A stretch of DNA of 56,383 nucleotides, taken from positions 1-56,383 of the forward strand of contig NZ_JARGCS010000061.1 in the NCBI RefSeq assembly GCF_029193575.1, given 5' to 3'. Positions 40,948 to 49,351 of the stretch are shown one piece after another. A program made the translations under genes and the position numbers. A model generated the notes under the pieces. That model was not told the DNA's origin. It was given only the letters and a program-made list of their open reading frames with translations, and made no database searches. This stretch comes from Pseudomonas entomophila (GTDB lineage: Bacteria; Pseudomonadota; Gammaproteobacteria; Pseudomonadales; Pseudomonadaceae). How positions within the stretch are numbered: position 1 is the first letter of the stretch; each line of letters opens with the position of its first letter.

Positions 40948-42297
40948 GTGGAAAGCCGCAAATCCGACGCCCCTACGCTGGATCTCGCCCCACCGCTCGA
41001 AACGAGCTGGCTGGAGCGGATTTTCAAACTCAAGCGACATGGCACCACCGTCAGGACCGAGCTGATCGCCGGGGTGACGACGTTCATCACCATGGCCTAC
41101 ATCATCTTCGTCAACCCCAACATCATGGCCGACGCCGGCATCGATCACGGCGCGGCGTTCGTCGCCACCTGCATCGCCGCCGCCCTGGGCTGCCTGCTGA
41201 TGGGCCTGTACGCCAACTGGCCGGTGGGCCTGGCGCCGGGCATGGGGCTCAATGCCTTCTTCACCTATACCGTGGTCGGCACCATGGGCTACACCTGGGA
41301 AGCGGCACTGGGCGCGGTATTCGTCTCGGGCGTGCTGTTCATGTTCCTGACCTTGTCGCGGGTGCGCGAGTGGCTGCTCAACAGCATCCCGGTGAGCCTG
41401 CGGCATGCCATGGGGGCCGGCGTCGGACTGTTTCTCGGACTGATCGGCCTTAAAACCGCGGGGATCGTGGTCGACAGCCCGGCCACGCTGATCAAGCTCG
41501 GCTCGCTGCACGAACCTGGCCCGTTGCTGGCAGCGGTGTGCTTCCTGCTGATCGCGGTGCTGAGCTACCACCGAGTGTTCGGCGCGATTCTGATCAGCAT
41601 CATCGGCGTCACCCTCGCCGGCTGGGGCCTGGGGCTGGTGCAGTTCGGCGGCGTGCTGTCGATGCCACCGAGCCTGGCGCCGACCTGGATGGCCATGGAC
41701 GTGGCCGGGGTGTTCAACGTCAGTATGATCAGCGTGGTGCTGGCGTTCCTCTTCGTGCATATGTTCGACACCGCCGGCACCTTGATGGGCGTGGCCCAGC
41801 GCGCCAACCTGGTGGCGCCGGACGGGCGCATCGAGAACCTGTCGCGCGCGCTGAAGGCCGACAGCGCCTCCAGCGTGTTCGGTGCGGCGGTGGGCGTGCC
41901 GCCGGTGACCAGCTATGTAGAGAGTGCCGCAGGCGTGGCAGCGGGCGGGCGCACCGGCCTGACCGCCGTGGTGGTAGGGCTGCTGTTCGTCGCGGCGATG
42001 TTCTTCGCCCCGCTGGCCGGAATGATCCCCGCCTACGCCACCGCCGGCGCGCTGATCTACGTGGCGATGCTGATGATGGGCAGCATGGCGCACATCAACT
42101 GGGACGAGGCCACCGACAGCATTCCGGCGATCGTCACGGTGATCATGATGCCGCTGACCTTCTCGGTGGCGGACGGTATTGCCTTGGGCTTCATCAGCTA
42201 CGTGGCGTTGAAGGCAGGGACCGGTAAATACAAGGAAATCTCGGCGAGCCTGTGGGTGCTGTGCGTGATCTTCATCGCCAAGTTCGTGTTTCTCTGA
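40948..42297 (+). CDS. AzgA-type NCS2 purine permease
   Basis: 449-residue inner-membrane transporter with about 12-14 helices. The family marks TELIAGVTTFITMAYIIFVNPNIM (about 32-55), GMGLNAFFTYTVV (about 98-110), FLFVHMFDTAGTLMGVAQRA (about 266-285) and SAAGVAAGGRTGLTAVVVG (about 329-347) identify the guanine/hypoxanthine/adenine (AzgA) branch, not the urate/xanthine branch. It imports purine bases for GuaD and XdhAB. The GTG start at 40948 has GAGGAG eight bases upstream. Regulation is probably by the divergent gntR, given the operators in the shared promoter. A strong terminator follows. Confidence 0.93.
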   Translation: MESRKSDAPTLDLAPPLETSWLERIFKLKRHGTTVRTELIAGVTTFITMAYIIFVNPNIMADAGIDHGAAFVATCIAAALGCLLMGLYANWPVGLAPGMGLNAFFTYTVVGTMGYTWEAALGAVFVSGVLFMFLTLSRVREWLLNSIPVSLRHAMGAGVGLFLGLIGLKTAGIVVDSPATLIKLGSLHEPGPLLAAVCFLLIAVLSYHRVFGAILISIIGVTLAGWGLGLVQFGGVLSMPPSLAPTWMAMDVAGVFNVSMISVVLAFLFVHMFDTAGTLMGVAQRANLVAPDGRIENLSRALKADSASSVFGAAVGVPPVTSYVESAAGVAAGGRTGLTAVVVGLLFVAAMFFAPLAGMIPAYATAGALIYVAMLMMGSMAHINWDEATDSIPAIVTVIMMPLTFSVADGIALGFISYVALKAGTGKYKEISASLWVLCVIFIAKFVFL

Positions 42298-42326
42298 TCC
42301 GGCCGTCTGGCGCCGGTGGTTACAGG

Positions 42327-42353
42327 GGCTGCGCAAGTGCGCAGCCTTTTTTT
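42327..42353 (+). terminator. Terminator after the permease gene
   Basis: Stem GGCTGCGC with loop AAGT and GCGCAGCC, followed by seven T. Classic rho-independent form, 30 bases after the stop. Confidence 0.92.
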
Positions 42354-42417
42354 GTGCCTCGGTTTTTCGGGGGTTGTCCCGCGATAGGGCCGGCACAACC
42401 CGACAAAAACGCCAGAC

Positions 42418-42447
42418 AAAAAAAAGCCCGCCAGTGTGATAGCGGGC
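42418..42447 (-). terminator. Terminator after uraH
   Basis: On the minus strand GCCCGC and GCGGGC form a six-base stem, followed by eight T (plus-strand A run 42418-42425). It ends the uraH transcript about 30 bases after its stop and faces the permease terminator. Confidence 0.88.
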
Positions 42448-42478
42448 AAGGACCTACGAAGATTCTTCTAGCGACCAA

Positions 42479-42832
42479 CTAGCTTCCACGATAGGTCGAA
42501 TAACTGTAAGGCGAGATCAGCAGCGGTACGTGGTAGTGCTCCTGCCCCTCGTCGATGCCAAAGCGCAGCACCACCACGTCCAGGAACGCCTGGTCCGGCA
42601 GTTGCACGCCCCGGGCACGGTAGTAGTCGCCTGCGCTGAACTGCAACTGGTAGACCCCGGTACGGTAGTCGTCGCCCTGCAGCAGCGGCGCGTCGACGCG
42701 GCCATCGCTGTTGGTCAGGGCAGTGTTCACCAGCTCCAGCTGCTGGCCTTCGACACGGTACAGCTCGACCTTGATCGAGCTGCCCGGGCAGCCATGCGCG
42801 GCATCCAGTACGTGTGTGGTCAAACGTCCCAT
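42479..42832 (-). CDS. uraH: UraH, 5-hydroxyisourate hydrolase
   Basis: 117-residue transthyretin-related protein that hydrolyses 5-hydroxyisourate, the product of PuuD, to OHCU. The N-terminal LTTHVLDAAHGCPGSSIKVEL (about 4-24) with its conserved His, the central GVYQLQFSAGDYY and the terminal YRGS tetrapeptide are diagnostic. ATG 42832 has AAGAGGCG about ten bases upstream; the frame runs 54 codons further but that part lies in the promoter region. It is divergent from puuE, and operator-like palindromes lie between them. Confidence 0.96.
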   Translation of the reverse strand: MGRLTTHVLDAAHGCPGSSIKVELYRVEGQQLELVNTALTNSDGRVDAPLLQGDDYRTGVYQLQFSAGDYYRARGVQLPDQAFLDVVVLRFGIDEGQEHYHVPLLISPYSYSTYRGS

Positions 42833-42939
42833 GTGCGTGTCGCCTCTTGTGCTAATCGTGGGCAGAAAATACACGGCAGGCACCACGGCGGTGCATGCCG
42901 CATCCGGGGATGGGAGCATTAAGACACTTTCACAATAAA

Positions 42940-42949
42940 TTGTACACAA
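42940..42949. promoter_or_regulatory. GntR-type operator at uraH
   Basis: TTGTACACAA within ATTGTACACAAT. On the minus strand it contains TACAAT, a good -10 for uraH, whose start is 107 bases away. It belongs to the set of matching palindromes at 40798, 43133, 52616 and 52755. Confidence 0.55.
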
Positions 42950-43132
42950 TTTTCTAAACCCTTCTCTGGCGCGCATTTGCCGCACCCTGCACATGCACCC
43001 TCAGTCGAAATGCAGGCCCTGAGCCAACATCAACTCCATTAGCTGACCAAGCAGGCAGGTTTCTTGCAGTGCCTTCAGCGCCGACAAAAGGGAAGAAATG
43101 CGGAAAAACAGGCTTACAAACGGTTTCAAAAG

Positions 43133-43142
43133 TTGTATACAA
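43133..43142. promoter_or_regulatory. GntR-type operator at puuE
   Basis: Perfect palindrome TTGTATACAA. It overlaps a possible -10 (TATACA or TACAAT) with TTACAA (43114-43119) as the -35, 77 bases before the puuE start. Binding here would block the promoter. Confidence 0.6.
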
Positions 43143-43219
43143 TCAGCCCATCCGGTGCGTGCGACATCTCGACGCGGTTCGCCCACCACCCGCACTAACG
43201 TACAAGAAGGAAGACTGCA

Positions 43220-44146
43220 GTGAGCGCTGACTACCCACGCGACCTGATCGGTTACGGCAACAACCCTCCTCACCCGCGCTGGCCGGGCAATGCCCGCATC
43301 GCCCTGTCTTTCGTCCTCAACTACGAAGAAGGCGGCGAACGCAACATCCTGCACGGCGACAAGGAGTCCGAAGCCTTCCTCTCCGAAATGGTCGCCGCCC
43401 AGCCCCTGCAGGGTCAGCGCAACATGTGCATGGAGTCGCTCTACGAATACGGCAGCCGCGCCGGTGTCTGGCGCCTGCTCAAGCTGTTCAAGGACAGCGG
43501 CGTGCCACTGACCGTGTTCGCCGTGGCCATGGCCGCCCAGCGCCACCCCGAGGTGATCCGCGCCATGGTCGAGGCCGGCCACGAGATCTGCAGCCACGGC
43601 TACCGCTGGATCGACTACCAGAACATGGACGAGGCCCAGGAGCGCGAGCACATGCTCGAGGCCATCCGCATCCTCACCGAACTGACCGGCGAGCGCCCGG
43701 TCGGCTGGTACACCGGCCGCACCGGCCCGAATACCCGGCGCCTGGTGATGGAGGAAGGCGGCTTCCTCTACGACAGCGACACCTACGACGACGACCTGCC
43801 CTACTGGGAACCGAACAACCCCACCGACAAGCCGCACCTGGTGATCCCCTACACCCTGGACACCAACGACATGCGCTTCACCCAGGTGCAGGGCTTCAAC
43901 TGCGGCGAGCAGTTCTTCCAGTACCTCAAGGACGCCTTCGACGTGCTCTACGAAGAAGGCGCCGAGGCACCGAAGATGCTCTCCATCGGCCTGCACTGCC
44001 GCCTGGTCGGCCGCCCGGCGCGCCTGGCCGCGCTCAAGCGCTTCATCGACTACGCCAAGGGCCACGACCAGGTCTGGTTCGCCCGTCGCGCGGACATCGC
44101 CCGCCACTGGCACGCCACCCATCCGTACCAGAAAGAGAACGCCTGA
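43220..44146 (+). CDS. puuE: PuuE, cofactor-independent allantoinase
   Basis: 308-residue polysaccharide-deacetylase-fold protein that opens allantoin to allantoate. The N-terminal SADYPRDLIGYGNNPPHPRWP, the segment NYEEGGERNILHGDKESE (about 34-51) and GHEICSHGYRWIDYQNM (about 120-136) are typical of PuuE, where metal-site residues of true deacetylases are changed. The GTG start at 43220 has AGAAGGAAG upstream. The stop overlaps the uraD start (TGATG). The gene belongs to the puuE-uraD-allA-puuD run. Confidence 0.95.
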   Translation: MSADYPRDLIGYGNNPPHPRWPGNARIALSFVLNYEEGGERNILHGDKESEAFLSEMVAAQPLQGQRNMCMESLYEYGSRAGVWRLLKLFKDSGVPLTVFAVAMAAQRHPEVIRAMVEAGHEICSHGYRWIDYQNMDEAQEREHMLEAIRILTELTGERPVGWYTGRTGPNTRRLVMEEGGFLYDSDTYDDDLPYWEPNNPTDKPHLVIPYTLDTNDMRFTQVQGFNCGEQFFQYLKDAFDVLYEEGAEAPKMLSIGLHCRLVGRPARLAALKRFIDYAKGHDQVWFARRADIARHWHATHPYQKENA

Positions 44147-44661
44147 TGACCGCCTTCAACACCCTCAAGCCCTCGACCCTGAGCCGCGACGCCTTCGTCG
44201 CGGCCTTCGCCGACATCTACGAGCATTCACCGTGGGTCGCCGAAAAAGCCTATGACCTGGGCAACCTGGCCGAGCTGGACGAGATCGAGGCGCTGCACCA
44301 GCGCATGAGCGACCTGCTCCTCAGCGCCAGCCACGCCGAGCAACTGGCGTTGATCAACGCCCACCCGGACCTGGCCGGCAAGGCGGCGATCCAGGGCGAG
44401 CTGACCGAATCGAGCACCCACGAACAGGCCGGCGCCGGTATCCACCAGTGCACCGCCGAAGAGTTCGCCCGTTTCACCGAGCTCAACGACGCCTACAAGG
44501 CAAAGTTCCAGTTTCCGTTCATCATGGCGGTCAAGGGCAGCAACCGGCACCAGATCCTCGCCGCCTTCGAAAAACGCATCCACAACGACGTCGATGCCGA
44601 ATTCAAGGAAGCCCTGGCGCAGATCAACTTGATCGCCCTGTTCCGCCTGCTGCAGCTTTGA
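44146..44661 (+). CDS. uraD: UraD, OHCU decarboxylase
   Basis: 171 residues, the normal length. It decarboxylates 2-oxo-4-hydroxy-4-carboxy-5-ureidoimidazoline to S-allantoin. The conserved INAHPDLAGKAA (about 68-79) with the catalytic His, the SST-EQAGAG loop and KFQFPFIMAVKG (about 121-132) are present. ATG 44146 overlaps the puuE stop by one base. A 106-base gap follows before allA, where an allantoicase gene is often found in related genomes but is absent here. Confidence 0.95.
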   Translation: MTAFNTLKPSTLSRDAFVAAFADIYEHSPWVAEKAYDLGNLAELDEIEALHQRMSDLLLSASHAEQLALINAHPDLAGKAAIQGELTESSTHEQAGAGIHQCTAEEFARFTELNDAYKAKFQFPFIMAVKGSNRHQILAAFEKRIHNDVDAEFKEALAQINLIALFRLLQL

Positions 44662-44767
44662 GGACCGAACCCGGAACTGGCCCGAGTGCGTGACGCGACC
44701 GCACCCAGGGCCTGCCGTGACCAGGTCCACCCTATTGAAGAACAACGAACCTAGAAGAGATAACCGC

Positions 44768-45271
44768 ATGCGTACCCTGATGATCGAGCCCCTGACCAAA
44801 GAAGCCTTCGCCCCGTTCGGTGACGTGATCGAAACCGATGGCAGCGCCCACTTCATGATCAACAACGGCTCGACCATGCGCTTCCACAAGCTCGCCACGG
44901 TCGAAACCGCCGAGCCTGAAGACAAGGCGATCATCAGCATCTTCCGCGCCGACGCCCTGGAGATGCCACTGACCGTACGCATGCTGGAGCGCCACCCGCT
45001 GGGCAGCCAGGCTTTCATCCCGCTGCTCGGCAACCCCTTTCTGATCGTGGTCGCGCCTGTTGGCGATGCACCTGTATCAGGCTTGGTCCGAGCCTTCCGC
45101 AGTAATGGCAGGCAGGGCGTTAATTACCATCGCGGCGTTTGGCACCACCCGGTGCTGACGATCGAAAAGCGGGATGACTTCCTGGTGGTTGATCGCAGTG
45201 GTTCCGGCAACAACTGCGATGAGCATTACTTCACCGAGGAACAGATGCTGATCCTCAATCCCCACCAATAA
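44768..45271 (+). CDS. allA: AllA, ureidoglycolate lyase
   Basis: 167-residue cupin-fold enzyme that splits ureidoglycolate into glyoxylate and urea. MRTLMIEPLTKEAFAPFGDVIE at the start, ERHPLGSQAFIPL (about 78-90) and GVNYHRGVWHHPVLTI (about 117-132) are family signatures. ATG 44768 was chosen because it starts the family N-terminus and has AGAAGAGA upstream. Its product glyoxylate feeds Gcl at 52790. Its substrate would need allantoicase or another allantoate-degrading enzyme, which this window does not encode. Confidence 0.95.
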   Translation: MRTLMIEPLTKEAFAPFGDVIETDGSAHFMINNGSTMRFHKLATVETAEPEDKAIISIFRADALEMPLTVRMLERHPLGSQAFIPLLGNPFLIVVAPVGDAPVSGLVRAFRSNGRQGVNYHRGVWHHPVLTIEKRDDFLVVDRSGSGNNCDEHYFTEEQMLILNPHQ

Positions 45272-45317
45272 GAAAAGGTCGACCATCCGAACCAGGTGGT
45301 CGGCAGAGGTACATACT

Positions 45318-46640
45318 GTGGAAGCACACCTTCACGAATGGCTGAACCTGAGCATTCGCTGGGTTCACATGATCACCGGTGTCGCCTGGATCGGTGCATC
45401 GTTCTACTTCGTCTGGCTGGAAAACAACCTCAACCGGAGCAACCCGCGCGAGGGGCTGTCGGGTGACCTCTGGGCCATCCACGGCGGTGGTATCTACCAC
45501 CTGGAGAAGTACAAGCTGGCGCCACCGAAGATGCCCGAGAACCTGCACTGGTTCAAATGGGAAGCCTACTTCACCTGGATGTCGGGCATCGCCCTGCTGT
45601 GCGTGGTGTTCTACTGGAACCCGACCCTGTACCTGCTGGCCCCCGGCAGCAACCTGAGCGGTGCCGAGGGCGTGGCCATCGGCATCGGCTCGCTGGTCGC
45701 CGGCTGGTTCATCTACGACGTCCTCTGCGACTCGCCCCTGGGCAAGAAACCCGCCCTGCTCGGCGGCGTGCTGTTCGTGCTGATCATCGCCGCCTGCTGG
45801 GGCTTCAGCCTGGTGTTCAGCGGCCGTGGCGCCTACCTGCACACCGGCGCGATCATCGGCACCATCATGGTCGGCAACGTGTTCCGCATCATCATGCCGG
45901 CCCAGCGCCAGCTGGTGGCGGCGATCGAGAAGAACGAAACCCCCGACCCGGTGCTGCCGGCCAAGGGCCTGCTGCGTTCGCGCCACAACAACTACTTCAC
46001 CCTGCCGGTGCTGTTCATCATGATCAGCAACCACTTCCCGAGCACCTACGGCAGCCAGTACAACTGGCTGATCCTGGCCGGGATCGCGGTGGCCGCGGTG
46101 CTGATCCGTCACTACTTCAACACCCGCCACGACAGCAACAAGTACGCCTGGGCCCTGCCCGTCGGCGCCCTGGCGATGATCTGCCTGGCCTACGTGACCG
46201 GCCCGAAGCCGCTGCCAACCGCCCCCGAGCAGGCCGCCGCGAAGGTCGAGTACCAGCCGCTGCCGGCCAGCGCCGTGGGTGGCAAGACCGCTGCCGAGCT
46301 ACGTGCCGAGCAAGCCACCAAGGCCGTCGAAGCCCCAACCGCCCCGGCCGAGGCACAGGCAGTGGCCCAGGCCGCCCCGGGCAACTTCGAGAAGATCCAC
46401 AGCGTCATCCAGGAACGCTGCACCGTGTGCCATTCGGCCAAGCCGACCAGCCCGCTGTTCAGCACCGCCCCGGGCGGCGTGACCTTCGACACCCCGCAGC
46501 AGATCCAGGCCCAGGCCGCGCGCATCCAGGCGCAGGCCGTCGCCAGCCAGATCATGCCGTTGGGCAACATCACCCAGATGACCGTCGAGGAACGCAAGCT
46601 GGTCGGTGACTGGATCGCCAAGGGCGCCCCGGTCAACTGA
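45318..46640 (+). CDS. puuD: PuuD, membrane-bound urate hydroxylase with cytochrome c domain
   Basis: 440 residues. About eight hydrophobic helices cover residues 5-300, beginning WLNLSIRWVHMITGVAWIGA with conserved His residues. An Ala/Pro-rich linker (about 300-350) leads to a C-terminal cytochrome c domain with haem motif CTVCH (about 369-373). It oxidises urate to 5-hydroxyisourate and should pass electrons to the respiratory chain, instead of making H2O2 like soluble uricase. GTG 45318 is the start, with AGAGG about eight bases upstream. It lies between allA and the urate/xanthine permease. Confidence 0.95.
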   Translation: MEAHLHEWLNLSIRWVHMITGVAWIGASFYFVWLENNLNRSNPREGLSGDLWAIHGGGIYHLEKYKLAPPKMPENLHWFKWEAYFTWMSGIALLCVVFYWNPTLYLLAPGSNLSGAEGVAIGIGSLVAGWFIYDVLCDSPLGKKPALLGGVLFVLIIAACWGFSLVFSGRGAYLHTGAIIGTIMVGNVFRIIMPAQRQLVAAIEKNETPDPVLPAKGLLRSRHNNYFTLPVLFIMISNHFPSTYGSQYNWLILAGIAVAAVLIRHYFNTRHDSNKYAWALPVGALAMICLAYVTGPKPLPTAPEQAAAKVEYQPLPASAVGGKTAAELRAEQATKAVEAPTAPAEAQAVAQAAPGNFEKIHSVIQERCTVCHSAKPTSPLFSTAPGGVTFDTPQQIQAQAARIQAQAVASQIMPLGNITQMTVEERKLVGDWIAKGAPVN

Positions 46641-46651
46641 CAGCACCCCAC

Positions 46652-46699
46652 CCTGTGGGAGCGGGCTTGCCCCGCGATGAGGCCGGCATGGCCGGCCTC
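46652..46699. repeat. REP unit and hairpin after puuD
   Basis: CCTGTGGGAGCGGGCTTGCC with CCCGCGATGAGG, then a perfect hairpin GAGGCCGG-N5-CCGGCCTC. It may reduce read-through into the next permease gene. Confidence 0.7.
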
Positions 46700-46836
46700 G
46701 ACTCCAAGGAAACACCGCAACAAGCAAGCATCGAGCGTGCGCCCCAGGCGGGAACCCCGGGCCCTTCATTCAAAGGGCCCGCCGCCCGAGGCCGCGCGCT
46801 TGGATCCGAGAATAAAAACAAAACTCGAGGTGCTGC

Positions 46837-48192
46837 ATGTCCGAGTCACCCAAGGCGTACATCCCCGTTGCGCCGCCACGACAGCCCCTGCCCTTGTTCC
46901 AGCTGATCCTGGTGGGCCTGCAACACGTCCTGCTGATGTACGGCGGCGCTATCGCCGTGCCGCTGATCATCGGCCAGGCCGCTGGGTTGTCCCGAGAAGA
47001 AGTCGCCTTCCTGATCAACGCCGACCTGCTGGTCGCCGGCGTCGCCACCCTCATCCAGTCGTTCGGCATCGGCCCGGTGGGCATCCGCATGCCAGTGATG
47101 ATGGGCGCCAGCTTCGCCGCGGTCGGCAGCATGGTGGCCATGGCCGGCATGCCCGGCGTGGGCCTGCAAGGGATCTTCGGCGCGACCATCGCCGCCGGGT
47201 TCTTCGGCATGCTGATCGCGCCGTTCATGTCCAAGGTGGTGCGCTTCTTCCCGCCGCTGGTCACCGGCACGGTGATCACCTCCATCGGCCTGTCGCTGTT
47301 CCCAGTCGCGGTCAACTGGGCCGGCGGCGGCCAGGACGCCAGCACCTTCGGCTCGCCGATCTACCTGATGGTCGCCGGCCTGGTGCTGGCGGTGATCCTG
47401 CTGATCAACCGTTTCATGCGTGGCTTCTGGGTCAACGTGTCGGTGCTGGTGGGCATGGGCCTGGGCTACCTCCTGGCCGGCGCCATCGGCATGGTCGACC
47501 TCTCGGGGCTGGGCGAGGCGCCATGGTTGCAGGTGGTCACCCCGCTGCACTTCGGCATGCCGACCTTCAGCCTGGCGCCGATCCTCTCCATGTGCCTGGT
47601 GGTGGTGATCATCTTCGTCGAGTCCACCGGCATGTTCCTGGCCCTGGGCAAGGTCACCGACCGCGAGGTCACCCCGGGCATGCTGCGCCGTGGCTTGCTG
47701 TGCGATGCCGGCGCCTCGTTCGTCGCCGGTTTCTTCAACACCTTCACCCACTCCTCGTTCGCCCAGAACATCGGCCTGGTGCAGATGACCGGGGTACGCT
47801 GCCGCTACGTCACCGTGGTGGCCGGCGGGCTGCTGATCCTGCTCAGCCTGCTGCCCAAGGCGGCCTTCCTGATCGCCTCGATCCCGCCCGCAGTGCTGGG
47901 CGGGGCGTCCATCGCCATGTTCGGCATGGTCACCGCCACCGGGATCAAGATTCTCCAGGAAGCGGACATCGCCGACCGTCGCAACCAGTTGCTGGTGGCG
48001 GTCAGCGTCGGTTTCGGCTTGATCCCGGTGGTCAAGCCGGAGTTCTTCTCGCAGATGCCGCACTGGATGGAGCCGATCACCCATAGCGGCATCGCCATGG
48101 CCACGCTCAGCGCCCTGGTGCTGAACCTGCTGTTCAACATCCTCGGCGGCAAGGAACGCGCGGCGCACAACGCCGCCTGCCACGGCCACTGA
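46837..48192 (+). CDS. NCS2 urate/xanthine permease (UacT-like)
   Basis: 451-residue, about 14-helix transporter of the nucleobase-cation symporter-2 family. The motifs ILVGLQHVLLMYGGAIAVPL (helix 1, with the conserved QH), IIFVESTGMFLALGKVTDRE (about 263-282) and FFNTFTHSSFAQNIGLVQMTGVRCRYV (about 296-322) match the urate/xanthine branch (UacT, XanQ-like). It brings in urate or xanthine for PuuD. ATG 46837 has GAGGTG upstream. It follows puuD at 196 bases, with a REP element between, and is followed by a hairpin and the tsx-like genes. Confidence 0.93.
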   Translation: MSESPKAYIPVAPPRQPLPLFQLILVGLQHVLLMYGGAIAVPLIIGQAAGLSREEVAFLINADLLVAGVATLIQSFGIGPVGIRMPVMMGASFAAVGSMVAMAGMPGVGLQGIFGATIAAGFFGMLIAPFMSKVVRFFPPLVTGTVITSIGLSLFPVAVNWAGGGQDASTFGSPIYLMVAGLVLAVILLINRFMRGFWVNVSVLVGMGLGYLLAGAIGMVDLSGLGEAPWLQVVTPLHFGMPTFSLAPILSMCLVVVIIFVESTGMFLALGKVTDREVTPGMLRRGLLCDAGASFVAGFFNTFTHSSFAQNIGLVQMTGVRCRYVTVVAGGLLILLSLLPKAAFLIASIPPAVLGGASIAMFGMVTATGIKILQEADIADRRNQLLVAVSVGFGLIPVVKPEFFSQMPHWMEPITHSGIAMATLSALVLNLLFNILGGKERAAHNAACHGH

Positions 48193-48200
48193 GGCACAAA

Positions 48201-48220
48201 GGGCGGCGCTCTTGCCGCCC
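48201..48220 (+). terminator. Possible terminator after the urate/xanthine permease
   Basis: Stem GGGCGGC, loop GCTCTT, GCCGCCC, but followed by TGTTGCTC and not a T tract. It is weak as a terminator and placed eight bases after the stop. Confidence 0.45.
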
Positions 48221-48326
48221 TGTTGCTCACCTTCACCCTTGTGCCGTCGGCCCGCCGGAATGGGCCGCTCGGGGCGCCTGCGCGCCGAAAAAACCCAACA
48301 AAAACAATAAGTCCGGGAATCACAAC

Positions 48327-49112
48327 ATGAAGCGCGTCGCATCAACCCTGCTGCTGGGCAGCAGCTTGCTGGCCACCCTCCCCGCCACTGCCGGCGAATG
48401 GCTGCAATGGCACGGCGAAAGCCTGACCTACCTGTACGGCAAGGATTTCAAGGTCAACCCCGACATCCAGCAGACCCTCACCTTCGAGCACGCCAACAAG
48501 TGGAAGTACGGCGACACGTTCCTGTTCGTCGACAAGATCTTCTACAACGGCAAGGCCGACCCGGGCAAAGGCGTGACCACCTACTACGGCGAATTCAGCC
48601 CGCGCCTGTCGCTGGGCAAGATCACCGGCAAGTCATTCGCCTTCGGCCCGATCAAGGACGTGCTGCTGGCGATGACCTACGAGCGCGGCGAGGGCGACAA
48701 CGAGGCTTACCTGATTGGTCCTGGCTTCGACCTGAACGTTCCCGGCTTCAACTACTTCACCCTGAACGTCTACCTGCGCAACACCGAAGGCAGCCGCCCC
48801 GGTGACAACGTCTGGCAGATCACCCCGGCATTCTCCTACACCCTCCCGGCAGGCAAGTCCGATGTCCTCATCGACGGCTACATGGACTGGGTGGTGGACA
48901 ACGACCAGACCCGCCGTGGCACCTACCACGCCAACCTGCAGTTCAACCCGCAGGTCAAGTACGACCTGGGCAAGGCCCTGAACCTGGGGGCCAAGCAACT
49001 GTACGTGGGCTTCGAGTACAGCTACTGGAAAGACAAGTACGGCATCGACAGCCGAGGCAACGTGCAGAGCAACCAGAACGTGTTCAGCGCCCTGGTGAAA
49101 GTGCACTTCTGA
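48327..49112 (+). CDS. Tsx-like outer membrane channel, first copy
   Basis: 261 residues. The signal peptide (about 1-22, ending ATAG) precedes a 12-strand-type beta barrel: GEWLQWHGESLTYLYGKDFKVNP (about 23-45), alternating aromatic strands, and a terminal ...SALVKVHF, where the last Phe fits recognition by the outer-membrane assembly machinery. It resembles nucleoside-specific porin Tsx/OmpK, so it probably admits nucleosides or purines. It is about 70% identical by eye to the next gene. Promoter elements are not clear in the 134-base upstream gap. Confidence 0.87.
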   Translation: MKRVASTLLLGSSLLATLPATAGEWLQWHGESLTYLYGKDFKVNPDIQQTLTFEHANKWKYGDTFLFVDKIFYNGKADPGKGVTTYYGEFSPRLSLGKITGKSFAFGPIKDVLLAMTYERGEGDNEAYLIGPGFDLNVPGFNYFTLNVYLRNTEGSRPGDNVWQITPAFSYTLPAGKSDVLIDGYMDWVVDNDQTRRGTYHANLQFNPQVKYDLGKALNLGAKQLYVGFEYSYWKDKYGIDSRGNVQSNQNVFSALVKVHF

Positions 49113-49143
49113 AAACCTGACCGAACGACCAATTTTGCAGCAC

Positions 49144-49229
49144 GGTGCTCCAGGACGGAGCACTTGAGGACCGGCGCGCAAGTGAGTAATCTGCGCGCCC
49201 CCTCGATCAGGGCCGGACGGATCCGGCCC
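49144..49229 (+). terminator. Three successive hairpins after the first tsx-like gene
   Basis: Stems of 7, 8 and 8 base pairs in 86 bases (see 49144-49163, 49173-49199, 49210-49229). The latter two are perfect. None has a T tract, so a bundle of mRNA-stabilising or processing structures is possible as well as termination. Confidence 0.5.
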
Positions 49230-49236
49230 GCGTTTA

Positions 49237-49252
49237 CTGACCGCTCAGTCAA
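49237..49252 (+). promoter_or_regulatory. RutR/TetR-like operator before the second tsx-like gene
   Basis: CTGACCGCTCAGTCAA is an almost perfect palindrome (TGACCG-CT-CAGTCA, arms 4 exact pairs plus one mismatch pair) similar to TTGACC-N5-GTCA sites before xdhA and the permease. It is 100 bases upstream of a sigma-54-type promoter. Confidence 0.4.
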
Positions 49253-49351
49253 TGAATACGGGCGGTTGGCCAACGTGTTGGCAGCCTGAAACACCCTTTT
49301 CATCCGTTCAGAAAGACGTCGAGCAGGATGGTTGTGACCAACCCGGAAAAG

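Larger units (their letters stand above)
42833..43219. other. Divergent control region uraH / puuE
   Basis: 387 bases without a gene. It holds TTGTACACAA (42940-42949) on the uraH side and TTGTATACAA (43133-43142) on the puuE side, 193 bases apart. A TGGCGCG-N3-TTGCC sequence at 42966-42980 resembles a sigma-54 promoter but is one base short. Nothing else is evident. Confidence 0.75.

Noticed and set aside
42966..42980. TGGCGCG-N3-TTGCC as a sigma-54 promoter of puuE
   Set aside because: GG and GC are nine bases apart, one short of the required ten.
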